Source of the DNA: BPGX01 sp035405785
GTDB lineage: Bacteria > Bacteroidota > Bacteroidia > B-17B0 > Aurantibacillaceae
NCBI GenBank assembly: GCA_035405785.1
Contig: DAONJS010000011.1
Location: 27,573 to 91,572, forward strand
Length of the DNA: 64,000 nucleotides
Direction of reading: 5' to 3'
Below are positions 17,619 through 26,235 of the stretch, in pieces (positions within the stretch are counted from its first letter, which is position 1; each line of letters starts with the position of its first letter). Both the position numbers and the translations under genes were made by a program. The notes beneath the pieces were generated by a model. It was not told where the DNA came from, ran no database searches, and was given only the letters and a program-made list of their open reading frames with translations.

Positions 17619-17649
17619 AAAAAGCAACCCATTAGTGGTTGCTTTTTTT
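17619..17649 (+). terminator. Rho-independent terminator of tRNA-Asn
   Basis: AAAAGCAACC and GGTTGCTTTT form a stem with a short loop, followed by a T run, 22 bases after the tRNA. Confidence 0.85.
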
Positions 17650-17852
17650 ATTTTATTGGAATTTTTCTAATAAGTGTTTAAGATAAGAAATCGTTTATTG
17701 TGCTTATCAAATTGATGATAGTAACTTCATTAAGTTATGAATGAGTTCATCAATGCCAAACACCAATGAGTTCTAAAACTAAATTTTGTTCATAAGTAAA
17801 ATTTTATGCACCTTTGCCTTTGATAAATTTCTAAATAAAAATCATTTTCAAT

Positions 17853-19397
17853 ATGAGTGAAAGACACTTAAGCGAACAAGAAATCATTCGTCGTCAAAAA
17901 TTACATCAACTTCATCAATTAGGCATCAATCCGTATCCACCCGAATCTTTTCCCATTAATGTAACTGCACAAGATATTAAACAAAACTACGAAAGAGACA
18001 AACTCAACTATAAGGATGTATCTATTGCTGGACGAATAATGAGCATCCGCGATATGGGCAAAGCCGCATTTGCTGTAATACAGGATGCTACTGGTCGTAT
18101 TCAACTTTATATCAAAAGAGATGATATTTGTCCTTCAGAAGATAAAACACTTTATGATGTTGTATGGAAAAAGTTAATTGATATAGGTGATATTATTGGT
18201 GTAAAAGGTTTTGTATTTACTACTAAAACAGGAGAAATTAGCATTCATGTTACAGAACTTAAATTATTAACTAAATCTCTTCGTCCTTTACCTGTTGTAA
18301 AAGTGGATGAAAGTGGTAAAGCCCACGATGCTGTGTCTGACCCAGAATTTAGATACCGACAAAGATATGTAGATTTAATTATCAATCCACATGTAAAAGA
18401 TATTTTTATCAAAAGAACAAAAATTGTTCAATCTATTCGTGAGTTTTTTAATAACAAAGGTTATCTTGAAGTAGAAACGCCCATTTTACAGCCCATTCCA
18501 GGCGGTGCTACCGCAAGGCCTTTTGTTACTCATCACAATGCACTGGATATTCCGCTTTATTTAAGAATTGCCAACGAACTTTATTTGAAAAGATTGATAG
18601 TTGGTGGCTTTGATGGTGTATATGAATTTGCAAAAAATTTTCGTAATGAAGGAATAGACAGAACCCACAATCCAGAATTTACAGGACTTGAATTATATGT
18701 GGCATACAAAGATTATATCTGGATGATGGAATTTACAGAAACAATGATTGAAAAAGTAGTTACAGATTTGTATGATAAAACAGAATTAGAAGTTGAAGGA
18801 AAAATGATTGATTTCAAAGCACCGTTTAAAAGAATAACTATTGTAGATGCTATCAAAGAAAAAACGAATGTGGATATTTCTAATTTAAGCGAAGATGAAT
18901 TGAGAGGTTTATGCAAAAAATATCATATTGAAGTAGATGATACAATGGGCAAAGGAAAACTAATTGATGAGTTGTTTTCAAACTTATGTGAAAAAGATTT
19001 GATTCAACCTACTTTTGTAATGGACTATCCTGTTGAAACATCACCGCTTACTAAAAAACATCGCAGTAAACCAGGATTTGTAGAAAGATTTGAGTTATAC
19101 ATCAATGGACAAGAAATTGCCAATGCCTACACAGAATTAAACGACCCTATTGACCAATATCAACGATTTGAAGAGCAAGTAAAACTCAAACAAAAAGGAG
19201 ATGATGAAGCAATGTATATGGATTATGATTTTATCCGTGCATTAGAATATGGTATGCCTCCAACAGCAGGACTTGGTATAGGCATTGACCGACTCACTAT
19301 GTTATTAACCAATCAGCATTCTATTCAGGAAGTCATTTTATTTCCACAAATGCGTCCAGAAAAAATTGTTGACACAGAAAAAGAAAAAACATTATGA
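17853..19397 (+). CDS. lysS: Lysyl-tRNA synthetase, class II
   Basis: 514 residues. An N-terminal OB-fold anticodon-binding domain (about 55-150; SIAGRIMSIRDMGKAAFAVIQD) precedes the class II core with motif 1 (FFNNKGYLEVETPILQPIPGG), motif 2 (FRNEGIDRTHNPEFTGLE) and motif 3 (GLGIGIDRLTMLL). It charges tRNA-Lys. The full usual length and motifs leave little doubt. The preceding 200 bp after the tRNA terminator contain no gene; an imperfect box (CACCTTTG near 17808) may be its promoter. Confidence 0.98.
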   Translation: MSERHLSEQEIIRRQKLHQLHQLGINPYPPESFPINVTAQDIKQNYERDKLNYKDVSIAGRIMSIRDMGKAAFAVIQDATGRIQLYIKRDDICPSEDKTLYDVVWKKLIDIGDIIGVKGFVFTTKTGEISIHVTELKLLTKSLRPLPVVKVDESGKAHDAVSDPEFRYRQRYVDLIINPHVKDIFIKRTKIVQSIREFFNNKGYLEVETPILQPIPGGATARPFVTHHNALDIPLYLRIANELYLKRLIVGGFDGVYEFAKNFRNEGIDRTHNPEFTGLELYVAYKDYIWMMEFTETMIEKVVTDLYDKTELEVEGKMIDFKAPFKRITIVDAIKEKTNVDISNLSEDELRGLCKKYHIEVDDTMGKGKLIDELFSNLCEKDLIQPTFVMDYPVETSPLTKKHRSKPGFVERFELYINGQEIANAYTELNDPIDQYQRFEEQVKLKQKGDDEAMYMDYDFIRALEYGMPPTAGLGIGIDRLTMLLTNQHSIQEVILFPQMRPEKIVDTEKEKTL

Positions 19398-19413
19398 TTT
19401 AAAAACAAATTCA

Positions 19414-19968
19414 ATGAATAAATTTAAACTTATCATTTTAATTCCATTTACTATTGCAAGTAGTGTGCTGTTTCAAAGTTGCGATAGTGCATCTAAACCA
19501 AAAGAAGATGCAGAAGTTTCTAAGAGAATTTTTCCGCAGTATTCTGAATACACAGAAAAAATCATCAAAACCGATAGTTCTATTATTCGTGGTTTGAATC
19601 TGAATGTTTCTGCCGAAATCATTAAAAAAGCAGAAAACACTACTCCTTCAGTAGAAAAGAAAGACACATTAGAATTTAATTACAAACTGGATAGTATTGT
19701 TTCATACAATATCAAATACAGTTTGCATAATGATAGTTTAGAAGAAATAAATATATGGATATATACATCTAATCCAGATTTATCATCACAAATATTCAGT
19801 GAATTAAAAGAATACTATCAAAAGAAATTGCCAAATCCAATAGAAGACAAAGGTTATGTAGTATATAATTGTGTGCAGGGAGAAAGAAGGCCGTTTGTTG
19901 TATCTATCTCAGATTTTTCAACACCTACAAAAGGTCAGATAAATTTAATTATTTATAAGGATAAGTAA
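19414..19968 (+). CDS. Putative lipoprotein of unknown function
   Basis: About 185 residues from the ATG at 19414. The frame extends back into the end of lysS, but only this start gives a proper signal: a Lys-containing n-region, hydrophobic IILIPFTIASSVLF and lipobox FQSC. The mature part is about 160 residues, charged, with no motif I recognise. It lies 16 bases after lysS and may be read through from it. Probably periplasm-facing or on the outer membrane. Confidence 0.7.
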   Translation: MNKFKLIILIPFTIASSVLFQSCDSASKPKEDAEVSKRIFPQYSEYTEKIIKTDSSIIRGLNLNVSAEIIKKAENTTPSVEKKDTLEFNYKLDSIVSYNIKYSLHNDSLEEINIWIYTSNPDLSSQIFSELKEYYQKKLPNPIEDKGYVVYNCVQGERRPFVVSISDFSTPTKGQINLIIYKDK

Positions 19969-20031
19969 ATTCTTATTCATAAAAAATTAAAAATAAATTT
20001 TTTCATTCTGTATATTCCTTAATAAAATTTG

Positions 20032-20039
20032 TATTTTTG
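20032..20039 (+). promoter_or_regulatory. -7 promoter element
   Basis: TATTTTTG, a TANNTTTG match. Its last base is the G of a possible GTG start at 20039, so the real start of the downstream gene is one of the three ATGs from 20051. Confidence 0.5.
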
Positions 20040-20050
20040 TGGAAAAATTT

Positions 20051-20701
20051 ATGATGATGAGTAAATGGTATTTAGTTTTATTATCATTAACCATAACTTT
20101 TGTAAGCCAATCACAAAAGCCATTTGAAGGCACTATAGAATTTTTATACTTAAAAAATGATACCACAAAAAATGTCTATTCTGTAAAAGATAATCTTGTT
20201 CGTTTAGATCAGTATTCTAAAAAAAATGATGGAAGTATCGAGGGTAGTTTTTTATTTAATTTATCTACAAAAGAAATAAAAATATTAAGCCCTCGCAGAA
20301 AGTTATGGAGTATTCATAAAAGTAGCGTGCCTCCTACTATCAGCGGCAAATGTGAAGTCATTAAAACTAATAACACCAAAAATATTTTAGGTTTTAAATG
20401 CGCTGAGTATATTGTAAAAAACATTAAGGAAGACACAGAAATTTCTTACTGGATAACAATGGAAAATTATAATTTTTTTGTTCCTTTGTTACAATTGTGG
20501 AACAGAAAAGACAAACAATCTGTTTACTTTAATCAAATTAATTCTTTACCTGCTGGAGCAATGCCGCTCTTGTCTGTTGAAAAACAAATGAGTACAGGAA
20601 AAATTATTTCTAAATTAGAAACTACAAAAGTTACACCTAAAAAATTATCTTCTGAAATATTTGAAGTACCAAAAGATTTCAAAAAATTTGAAGGAGAATA
20701 A
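20051..20701 (+). CDS. Secreted DUF4412-like protein
   Basis: About 216 residues. Three consecutive ATGs (20051, 20054, 20057) are possible starts. A signal peptide WYLVLLSLTITFVSQSQ leads into KPFEGTIEFLYLKND, the opening pattern of DUF4412-like proteins, with later features VKDNLVRLDQY and LGFKCAEYIVKN. The family is periplasmic or outer-membrane associated and its function is unknown. The next small gene follows after 11 bases. The family call rests on pattern recall, so it is moderate. Confidence 0.65.
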   Translation: MMMSKWYLVLLSLTITFVSQSQKPFEGTIEFLYLKNDTTKNVYSVKDNLVRLDQYSKKNDGSIEGSFLFNLSTKEIKILSPRRKLWSIHKSSVPPTISGKCEVIKTNNTKNILGFKCAEYIVKNIKEDTEISYWITMENYNFFVPLLQLWNRKDKQSVYFNQINSLPAGAMPLLSVEKQMSTGKIISKLETTKVTPKKLSSEIFEVPKDFKKFEGE

Positions 20702-20712
20702 AATTTAATTTT

Positions 20713-20952
20713 ATGAAGAAGATGTTTTTTAGTGTTTTGTTTTTTTTATTGTTTGTTTATCAAACATTTTCTCAGTGTGCTATGTGTAAAGCCGCGGCTG
20801 AAAGTGATTTGCAAAACAATCCAAATTCCGTAACAAAAGGAATCAATGATGGTATTTTATTTTTAATGGTTATTCCGTATATCTTAATTGCTTTTTATTT
20901 TCGCAAAGAAATTATTCAGTTCATCAAAGGAAAAAAGAAAGAAGAGATTTAA
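20713..20952 (+). CDS. Small membrane protein with CAMC motif
   Basis: 79 residues. Signal peptide (FFSVLFFLLFVYQTFS) directly followed by QCAMCKAAAESD, so a CxxC pair sits at the start of the mature protein. Then one transmembrane helix (GILFLMVIPYILIAFYF) and a Lys-rich cytoplasmic tail. Similar short proteins occur widely in Bacteroidota. The exposed CxxC could bind metal or heme or take part in thiol exchange, but this is inference. Likely co-transcribed with the gene before it. Confidence 0.75.
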   Translation: MKKMFFSVLFFLLFVYQTFSQCAMCKAAAESDLQNNPNSVTKGINDGILFLMVIPYILIAFYFRKEIIQFIKGKKKEEI

Positions 20953-21035
20953 GGTTTTAATTCTCTCAAAAAAAGATTGTTTTATTTTTCATGCTCATGT
21001 TAAATTTTTCTCATTTTTTTGACATATCAATTTTG

Positions 21036-21082
21036 TCGTGTTAAGAAAATGGAATTTGGATAACACGAGATAATTTAATCTC
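21036..21082. repeat. Two adjacent inverted repeats
   Basis: TCGTGTTA (21036-21043) pairs with TAACACGA (21061-21068), and GAGAT (21067-21071) pairs with ATCTC (21078-21082). They lie in the 233-bp gap between the small membrane protein and the aminotransferase gene and could be a terminator or operator; no T run follows. Nothing else is visible in the gap apart from the promoter-like elements noted separately. Confidence 0.35.
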
Positions 21083-21139
21083 ACACACATTTTATATCAT
21101 AATCTCTCACCAATAAATACAACTATTCAAATCACATCA

Positions 21140-21171
21140 TTTGCTCAATTATTTCTTTTAATTTACCTTCA
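21140..21171 (+). promoter_or_regulatory. Possible promoter of the aminotransferase operon
   Basis: TTTG (21140-21143), a 20-bp spacer and TACCTTCA (21164-21171), a 6 of 8 match to TANNTTTG, 14 bases before the ATG. Confidence 0.4.
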
Positions 21172-21185
21172 CGGCAAAATTTTAT

Positions 21186-22391
21186 ATGATTCCTTTTTCA
21201 CCTCCTCGTATTGATGATAAAATTTGTAATGCTGTTGTTGAAACTTTGAAATCTGGGTGGATTACTACTGGTCCTAAAACCAAACTCTTTGAGCAAAAAA
21301 TATCTGCTTACTGCAATGTTCCAAATACTCTATGTCTGAATTCTGCAACAGCAGGATTAGAAATAATGCTTCGCTGGTTTGGCATTTCTGAAAATGACGA
21401 AGTGATAATTCCTGCATATACTTACAGTGCCACTGCTAATGTAGTTATTCATTGTGGTGCAAAACCTGTTATGGTTGATGTTAATCCAGACGACTTTAAT
21501 ATCTCCATCAAAGAAATTGAAAAAGCCATTACTCCAAATACAAAAGTGATTATTCCTGTTGATTTTGCGGGCTTTCCAGCCGATTATGATGAAATTATGA
21601 ATCTTGTTAATGCTTATAAACATTTGTTTCAACCTAAAAATGAAAAGCAAGAACAATTAGGCAGAATAATGGTTTTATCAGATGCGGCACATTCTTTTGG
21701 GGCTTTTTACAAAGGCAAAAAAACTGGTTCTTTGTGTGATGCCACTGTGTTTTCTTTTCATGCTGTGAAAAACTTAACTACCGCAGAAGGCGGTGCTATT
21801 GCTCTTAACTTACCTTCTCCTTTTGACAATCAAAAAATTTATCAATATCTGTGTGTGAATACACTTCATGGTCAAAACAAAGATGCACTTGCTAAAACTC
21901 AAAAAGGCAATTGGAAATACGACATTATTGAAGCAGGATATAAATACAACATGACGGATATTCTTGCAAGCATTGGACTTGTTGAATTAGAAAGATATGA
22001 TAATGATACATTGATTAAGCGAAAAAAAATTTTTGATTTTTATTCAGAAGAATTAAGAAAGTTACCAAATGTGCAGTTGCCTGTTTATGAAACATCTACA
22101 AAAAAATCTTCTTATCATGTGTATGCATTGAGAATAAAAGGCATTAATGAACAGAAAAGAGATGCTATTATTCAGGAGATATTTAATCAGGATGTTTCTG
22201 TAAATGTTCATTTTATACCATTACCGATGATGAGTTTTTATAAATCTCTTGGATATGATATTAAAAATTATCCTGTAGCGTATGATAATTATGCTCGTGA
22301 AATATCATTACCTGTTTTTTATGATTTAAATGATGAACAAATGAAAATGGTTGTAGATGTCGTAAAATCTGCCATTCAAAAGCATGCTTAA
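21186..22391 (+). CDS. DegT/DnrJ/EryC1/StrS-family PLP aminotransferase
   Basis: 401 residues, usual family length. Marks are SGWITTGPKTKLFE at the N-terminus, the VIIPAYTYSATANVV segment, DAAHSFGA, and FSFHAVKNLTTAEGG with the PLP Lys at about residue 195. Such enzymes transaminate nucleotide-linked keto-sugars for surface polysaccharides or glycans. The neighbour 9 bases downstream is an initiating phosphoglycosyl transferase, so the pair probably makes and loads an amino sugar onto undecaprenyl phosphate, as in PglE/PglC-like pathways. Confidence 0.93.
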   Translation: MIPFSPPRIDDKICNAVVETLKSGWITTGPKTKLFEQKISAYCNVPNTLCLNSATAGLEIMLRWFGISENDEVIIPAYTYSATANVVIHCGAKPVMVDVNPDDFNISIKEIEKAITPNTKVIIPVDFAGFPADYDEIMNLVNAYKHLFQPKNEKQEQLGRIMVLSDAAHSFGAFYKGKKTGSLCDATVFSFHAVKNLTTAEGGAIALNLPSPFDNQKIYQYLCVNTLHGQNKDALAKTQKGNWKYDIIEAGYKYNMTDILASIGLVELERYDNDTLIKRKKIFDFYSEELRKLPNVQLPVYETSTKKSSYHVYALRIKGINEQKRDAIIQEIFNQDVSVNVHFIPLPMMSFYKSLGYDIKNYPVAYDNYAREISLPVFYDLNDEQMKMVVDVVKSAIQKHA

Positions 22392-22400
22392 TTTTGCAAG

Positions 22401-22994
22401 ATGAAAAGGTTATTTGATATTGTGTTTTCTCTTTTAGTTTTAATTGTTCTATTACCAGTATTTATCATAATTTCATTATTGATTATTATTGATGATGGAT
22501 TTCCTGTTTTTTATTTTCAAGAAAGAATTGGGAAAAATTTTAAACCATTTCGCTTAATCAAATTTCGCACAATGTATAAAGATGCTGATAAAAAAGGCCT
22601 TCTTACCACAAGTTCAAAAGATTCAAGGATTACAAAAGTTGGTTATTATTTAAGAAAATACAAATTGGATGAGTTGCCACAATTTATCAATGTATTAAAA
22701 GGTGATATGAGTGTAGTAGGCCCACGGCCAGAAGTAAGAAAGTATGTGGAATTATACAATGATGATCAAAAAAAAGTTTTATCAGTAAAACCAGGCATTA
22801 CAGATGAAGCATCATTAAAATATATTGATGAAAGCGATATCCTTGCAAAATCTGATGATCCAGAAAAAACTTATATTGAACAAATTATGCCAGAAAAATT
22901 ATCCATCAATTTGCATTATATAAAACATCAAAATTTTATTTACGACTTAAAGATAATTTTTCAAACATTCACTAAATCCCTTTTCAGGCAATAA
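22401..22994 (+). CDS. Undecaprenyl-phosphate phosphoglycosyl transferase (PglC/WcaJ-type)
   Basis: 197 residues, the compact PglC-like form. An N-terminal membrane helix (KRLFDIVFSLLVLIVLLPVFIIISLLI) precedes the catalytic domain with FQERIGKNFKPFRLIKFRTM, KYKLDELPQFINVLKGDMSVVGPRPE and KPGITDEAS. It transfers a phosphosugar from a UDP-sugar to undecaprenyl phosphate, starting a glycan on the inner membrane. The preceding aminotransferase probably supplies the amino sugar. Confidence 0.94.
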   Translation: MKRLFDIVFSLLVLIVLLPVFIIISLLIIIDDGFPVFYFQERIGKNFKPFRLIKFRTMYKDADKKGLLTTSSKDSRITKVGYYLRKYKLDELPQFINVLKGDMSVVGPRPEVRKYVELYNDDQKKVLSVKPGITDEASLKYIDESDILAKSDDPEKTYIEQIMPEKLSINLHYIKHQNFIYDLKIIFQTFTKSLFRQ

Positions 22995-23029
22995 TTAAAG
23001 AAAATTTTCGTTGATGATATTTAATAAAT

Positions 23030-24517
23030 ATGACACTTTTTACTAAAATAAAAAACACAATAATTCCTTTTTTATTTGCAGGATTTGTGATGTATGTTAT
23101 TCTCTCTCTTTCATCTTGTAAAAAAGATAAATTAAACACATCTTCTTCTGCAAAATTAAAATTCAGTGCTGACACGGTTTTGTTTGATACAGTTTTTGCT
23201 ACTGCTGGTTCTGCTACAAAAAACATTAGAGTCATCAATCCTTACAAAGAAAGAATAAAAATTTCTAAAATTTATTTTCAAAGTGGAAGTTCTTCGCAAT
23301 TTATATTAAATGTAGATGGATCATCAGGAAAATCTTTTTCTAACATTGAAATTGATCCAGATGATAGTTTGTATATTTTTATTCAGGTAAATGTAAATCC
23401 CTTGTCTTCTAATAGTCCATTGATTATTCAAGATGCTATCATTTTTGAAGTAAATGGAAATACTCAAAAAGTGTATTTGGAAGCGTGGGGACAAAATGCC
23501 TATTATCACAAACCTACAAGTGCGATTTACTTTTCAGGTGGAGGTTATCTTGCATATTCTACTATATCATCTATAAATAATGCTACTGTAACATGGACAA
23601 ATGATAAGCCTCATGTTATTTATGGTTGGTTAGTAGTAGATTCATCACAAACATTGATAATGCAATCAGGCACAAGAGTTTATTTTTATCAAAATGCAGG
23701 ATTGTGGGTATATAGATATGGAACTTTGAAAGTGCAAGGTGTATATGGCAATGAAGTGGTTTTTCAAGGATTCAGAAGAGAACCCGATTTTGTTGATTTA
23801 CCTGGACAGTGGGATAGAATATGGATAAACGAAGGGAGCAAAGAAAATGAAATCAATTATGCTATTATCAAAAATGGATTTATAGGTATTCAGGCAGAAG
23901 TCATTAATTCTGTGTATAATGCCGATCCAAGAAGATTAAAATTAACCAATACAAGAATATTTAATATGAGTAAGTGGGGATTGTATAGTTTAGGTTACAA
24001 CATTTATGCAGGTAATAATATTATTGGCAATTGTGGCGAATATAATTTGGTAATTGCTCTTGGAGGAAATTATAATTTTATTCACAATACATTTGCTAAC
24101 TATTGGACAAATTCTGCCAGAAATAAAGAATGTGTTTATATCAATAACTATGCAGGAAGTTTTGTTTTTCCATTAGATACTTGTTATTTTGGAAATTGCA
24201 TTATAGATGGTAATTTAAGCAATGAACTCAACCTTGATTTAAATACTACAAACTCTACTTATCCACCAAATCATCAATTTAATTTTTGTCTGATAAAGAC
24301 AAACATCAATACTTCAAATTCACATTTTACAAATTGTATTATTAATCAAAATCCTAAATTTATAAGTCCTTATTCAAATAATTTTGATTTACAAACTGGA
24401 TCTGCCGCAATTAACGCAGCAAATAATGCAGATGCCATAAAATTTCCATTTGATATAAATAATTATAGTCGTTTTGCAGATATTTCGCCAGATATTGGAG
24501 CAATAGAAAAACAATAA
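23030..24517 (+). CDS. Lipoprotein with right-handed parallel beta-helix-like region
   Basis: 495 residues. A lipoprotein signal ends in LSLSSC. An Ig-like N-terminal domain (LFDTVFATAGSATKNIRVINPYKERIKISKIYF) resembles choice-of-anchor domains. From about residue 180 the sequence has the periodic short strands and Asn-rich turns of a beta-helix (TLKVQGVYGNEVVFQGF, IINYAIIKNGFIGIQ-like, GNNIIGNCGEYNLVIA). The end, DISPDIGAIE, is common in secreted beta-helix proteins. Likely surface exposed with a possible glycan-binding role; function not assigned. Confidence 0.8.
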   Translation: MTLFTKIKNTIIPFLFAGFVMYVILSLSSCKKDKLNTSSSAKLKFSADTVLFDTVFATAGSATKNIRVINPYKERIKISKIYFQSGSSSQFILNVDGSSGKSFSNIEIDPDDSLYIFIQVNVNPLSSNSPLIIQDAIIFEVNGNTQKVYLEAWGQNAYYHKPTSAIYFSGGGYLAYSTISSINNATVTWTNDKPHVIYGWLVVDSSQTLIMQSGTRVYFYQNAGLWVYRYGTLKVQGVYGNEVVFQGFRREPDFVDLPGQWDRIWINEGSKENEINYAIIKNGFIGIQAEVINSVYNADPRRLKLTNTRIFNMSKWGLYSLGYNIYAGNNIIGNCGEYNLVIALGGNYNFIHNTFANYWTNSARNKECVYINNYAGSFVFPLDTCYFGNCIIDGNLSNELNLDLNTTNSTYPPNHQFNFCLIKTNINTSNSHFTNCIINQNPKFISPYSNNFDLQTGSAAINAANNADAIKFPFDINNYSRFADISPDIGAIEKQ

Positions 24518-24519
24518 AA

Positions 24520-25338
24520 ATGAAAAGGTCTTTAATAATAATTTTGACTTTGTTTGTAGTTTCTTCTGTGTTTGCACAAGGGAAAAAAAGAGCATTTCAT
24601 CAACATGAAATTGGTTTATTTATTGGAGGATCTTATTATTTAGGAGATTTAAATCCACGACAACATTTTTATATGACAAAGCCCGCATTTGGGGGATTTT
24701 ACAGATATGCTTGGGATTATAGAGGAGCATTGAGAATTGGTGCCAACTATGGTCAAATAGAGGGGGATGATGCTCAAAGCGATAACAAAGATCAGATTGA
24801 AAGAAATTTAAACTTTAAATCAAATATCATAGAATTTCACGCACTTACAGAATTTAATTTTTACGATTACAGAATTGGTAATGACAAACACTTTTTCACA
24901 TTATATTTGTTTGCAGGATTAGCAGGGTTTCATTTTAATCCATTAGGTAGAATAGGAGAAGGAGCGTGGGTTGATTTAAGACCTTTGAAAACAGAGGGGC
25001 AATCAAAACCTTACAAATTGTGGCAAATTTCTATTCCATTTGGAATTGGCATCAAAATAAATGTCGCAAAAAATATAGGATTAGGTATTGAATGGGGACC
25101 AAGAAAAACCTTTACTGATTATTTAGATGATGTAAGTGATAAATACCCAGACATTACAAAAAACCCGCCAAATGGTCAATTGGGACTACTAATGAGCAAT
25201 CGCACTAAATATCCGTGGAGTAAAATCACTGGTTATTCTCGCGGAAATCCTTATACAAAAGATTGGTATTTTTTCACAGGTTTAACCATTAACATTAAAT
25301 TAGTTTCTAAACAGCCATGCTACGCAACTGGAATGTAA
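24520..25338 (+). CDS. porG: Type IX secretion system outer-membrane protein PorG (DUF6089)
   Basis: 272 residues. A signal peptide ends VSSVFAQG. Then HQHEIGLFIGGSYYLGDLNPRQHF, FGGFYRYAWDYRGALRIGANYG and FKSNIIEFHALTEFNFYDY, the characteristic DUF6089/PorG pattern. PorG is an outer-membrane beta-barrel of the T9SS that associates with the PorK/N ring. Its presence agrees with the T9SS-tailed enzymes at the left edge. The gene starts 2 bases after the previous stop and overlaps the next gene by 22 bases, so an operon is likely. Confidence 0.87.
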   Translation: MKRSLIIILTLFVVSSVFAQGKKRAFHQHEIGLFIGGSYYLGDLNPRQHFYMTKPAFGGFYRYAWDYRGALRIGANYGQIEGDDAQSDNKDQIERNLNFKSNIIEFHALTEFNFYDYRIGNDKHFFTLYLFAGLAGFHFNPLGRIGEGAWVDLRPLKTEGQSKPYKLWQISIPFGIGIKINVAKNIGLGIEWGPRKTFTDYLDDVSDKYPDITKNPPNGQLGLLMSNRTKYPWSKITGYSRGNPYTKDWYFFTGLTINIKLVSKQPCYATGM

Positions 25339-26210
25339 TTGTTTTTATTTCTACTATTCTTTTTTTTAGTTGTAACACTGCAAAAGAAGAATTGCCAAAT
25401 ACTCCTACAACAGGAGAAATACATATCATTGCTGAAAATACTTTTCAATACATATTGCCACCACAAATTGATTTGTTTACATCTATTTACAAAAACACGA
25501 AAGTTTCCTATTCATTCAAAGGGGAACAAGAATGTATTCAATCATTATTAAATGATAGTTGTAAAGTTATTTTAATTAACCGTTCATTGAGTTCAGATGA
25601 AATAAAAGTTTTTGAAAAAAATAATATCATTATTCAGCAAACACCTATTGCTTACACCGCAATAGCATTGATAGGAAAGAAGTTTAGAGAAAAAGGACTG
25701 TTGATTGATGATTTGAAAAGATATTTAGAGGGCAATGATTCTATTAAATTTGTTTTTTACAAAAAAAACAATGGTGCTATTTTGTATATGAAAGATAGTT
25801 TATTAAATGGAAAAAGTTTTGGAAAAAATTGTTTTATAGTTGAAGATTCTGCAGAGTTTAAAAATTATTGTATAGAAAAAGATTTCATTGGTATTATAGA
25901 TTATTCATTTATTTGTGATAATGATGATAAATGGACATATCAATTAAAATTTCCAAAAAATGATACTTTGCTGATACCTATCAGAAGAACTGCTACAACA
26001 CCTGCATTTTATCCAGATCAATCCAATATCGCTACAAAAGATTATCCTTTTGTTAGAACAATATATTGCATTAGGCGAGGAGATAATTTTTCTTTAAGTG
26101 CAGGAATAGAAGCATTTTTAGCAGGAGAAAAAGGACAGATATTATTTAAAAAAATGGGATTGGTTCCAGTATTTGAAAGAGAGAGAAAAATAGAAATGAG
26201 ACCTTATTGA
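25317..26210 (+). CDS. PstS-like phosphate-binding-family lipoprotein
   Basis: 297 residues with a lipoprotein signal ending LFFSC. The fold pattern is that of PstS-type binding proteins: GEIHIIAENTFQYILPPQIDLF, then VILINRSLSSDEIKVFEKNNI, QTPIAYTAIALIGKK, and a final AFLAGEKGQILFKKMGLVPV. The phosphate-loop residues are not clearly conserved and no Pst permease genes are adjacent, so the ligand is uncertain. It overlaps the end of porG, a pairing that may reflect a shared envelope role. Confidence 0.78.
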   Translation: MLRNWNVIVFISTILFFSCNTAKEELPNTPTTGEIHIIAENTFQYILPPQIDLFTSIYKNTKVSYSFKGEQECIQSLLNDSCKVILINRSLSSDEIKVFEKNNIIIQQTPIAYTAIALIGKKFREKGLLIDDLKRYLEGNDSIKFVFYKKNNGAILYMKDSLLNGKSFGKNCFIVEDSAEFKNYCIEKDFIGIIDYSFICDNDDKWTYQLKFPKNDTLLIPIRRTATTPAFYPDQSNIATKDYPFVRTIYCIRRGDNFSLSAGIEAFLAGEKGQILFKKMGLVPVFERERKIEMRPY

Positions 26211-26212
26211 AA

Positions 26213-26235
26213 AAAGAAAAATTTACTTTTTCTTT
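26213..26235. terminator. Possible bidirectional terminator between convergent genes
   Basis: AAAGAAAAA (26213-26221) and TTTTTCTTT (26227-26235) form a perfect 9-bp A/T stem with a 5-base loop, exactly between a + gene and the - strand der, overlapping the der stop. Weak stem, so tentative. Confidence 0.35.
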
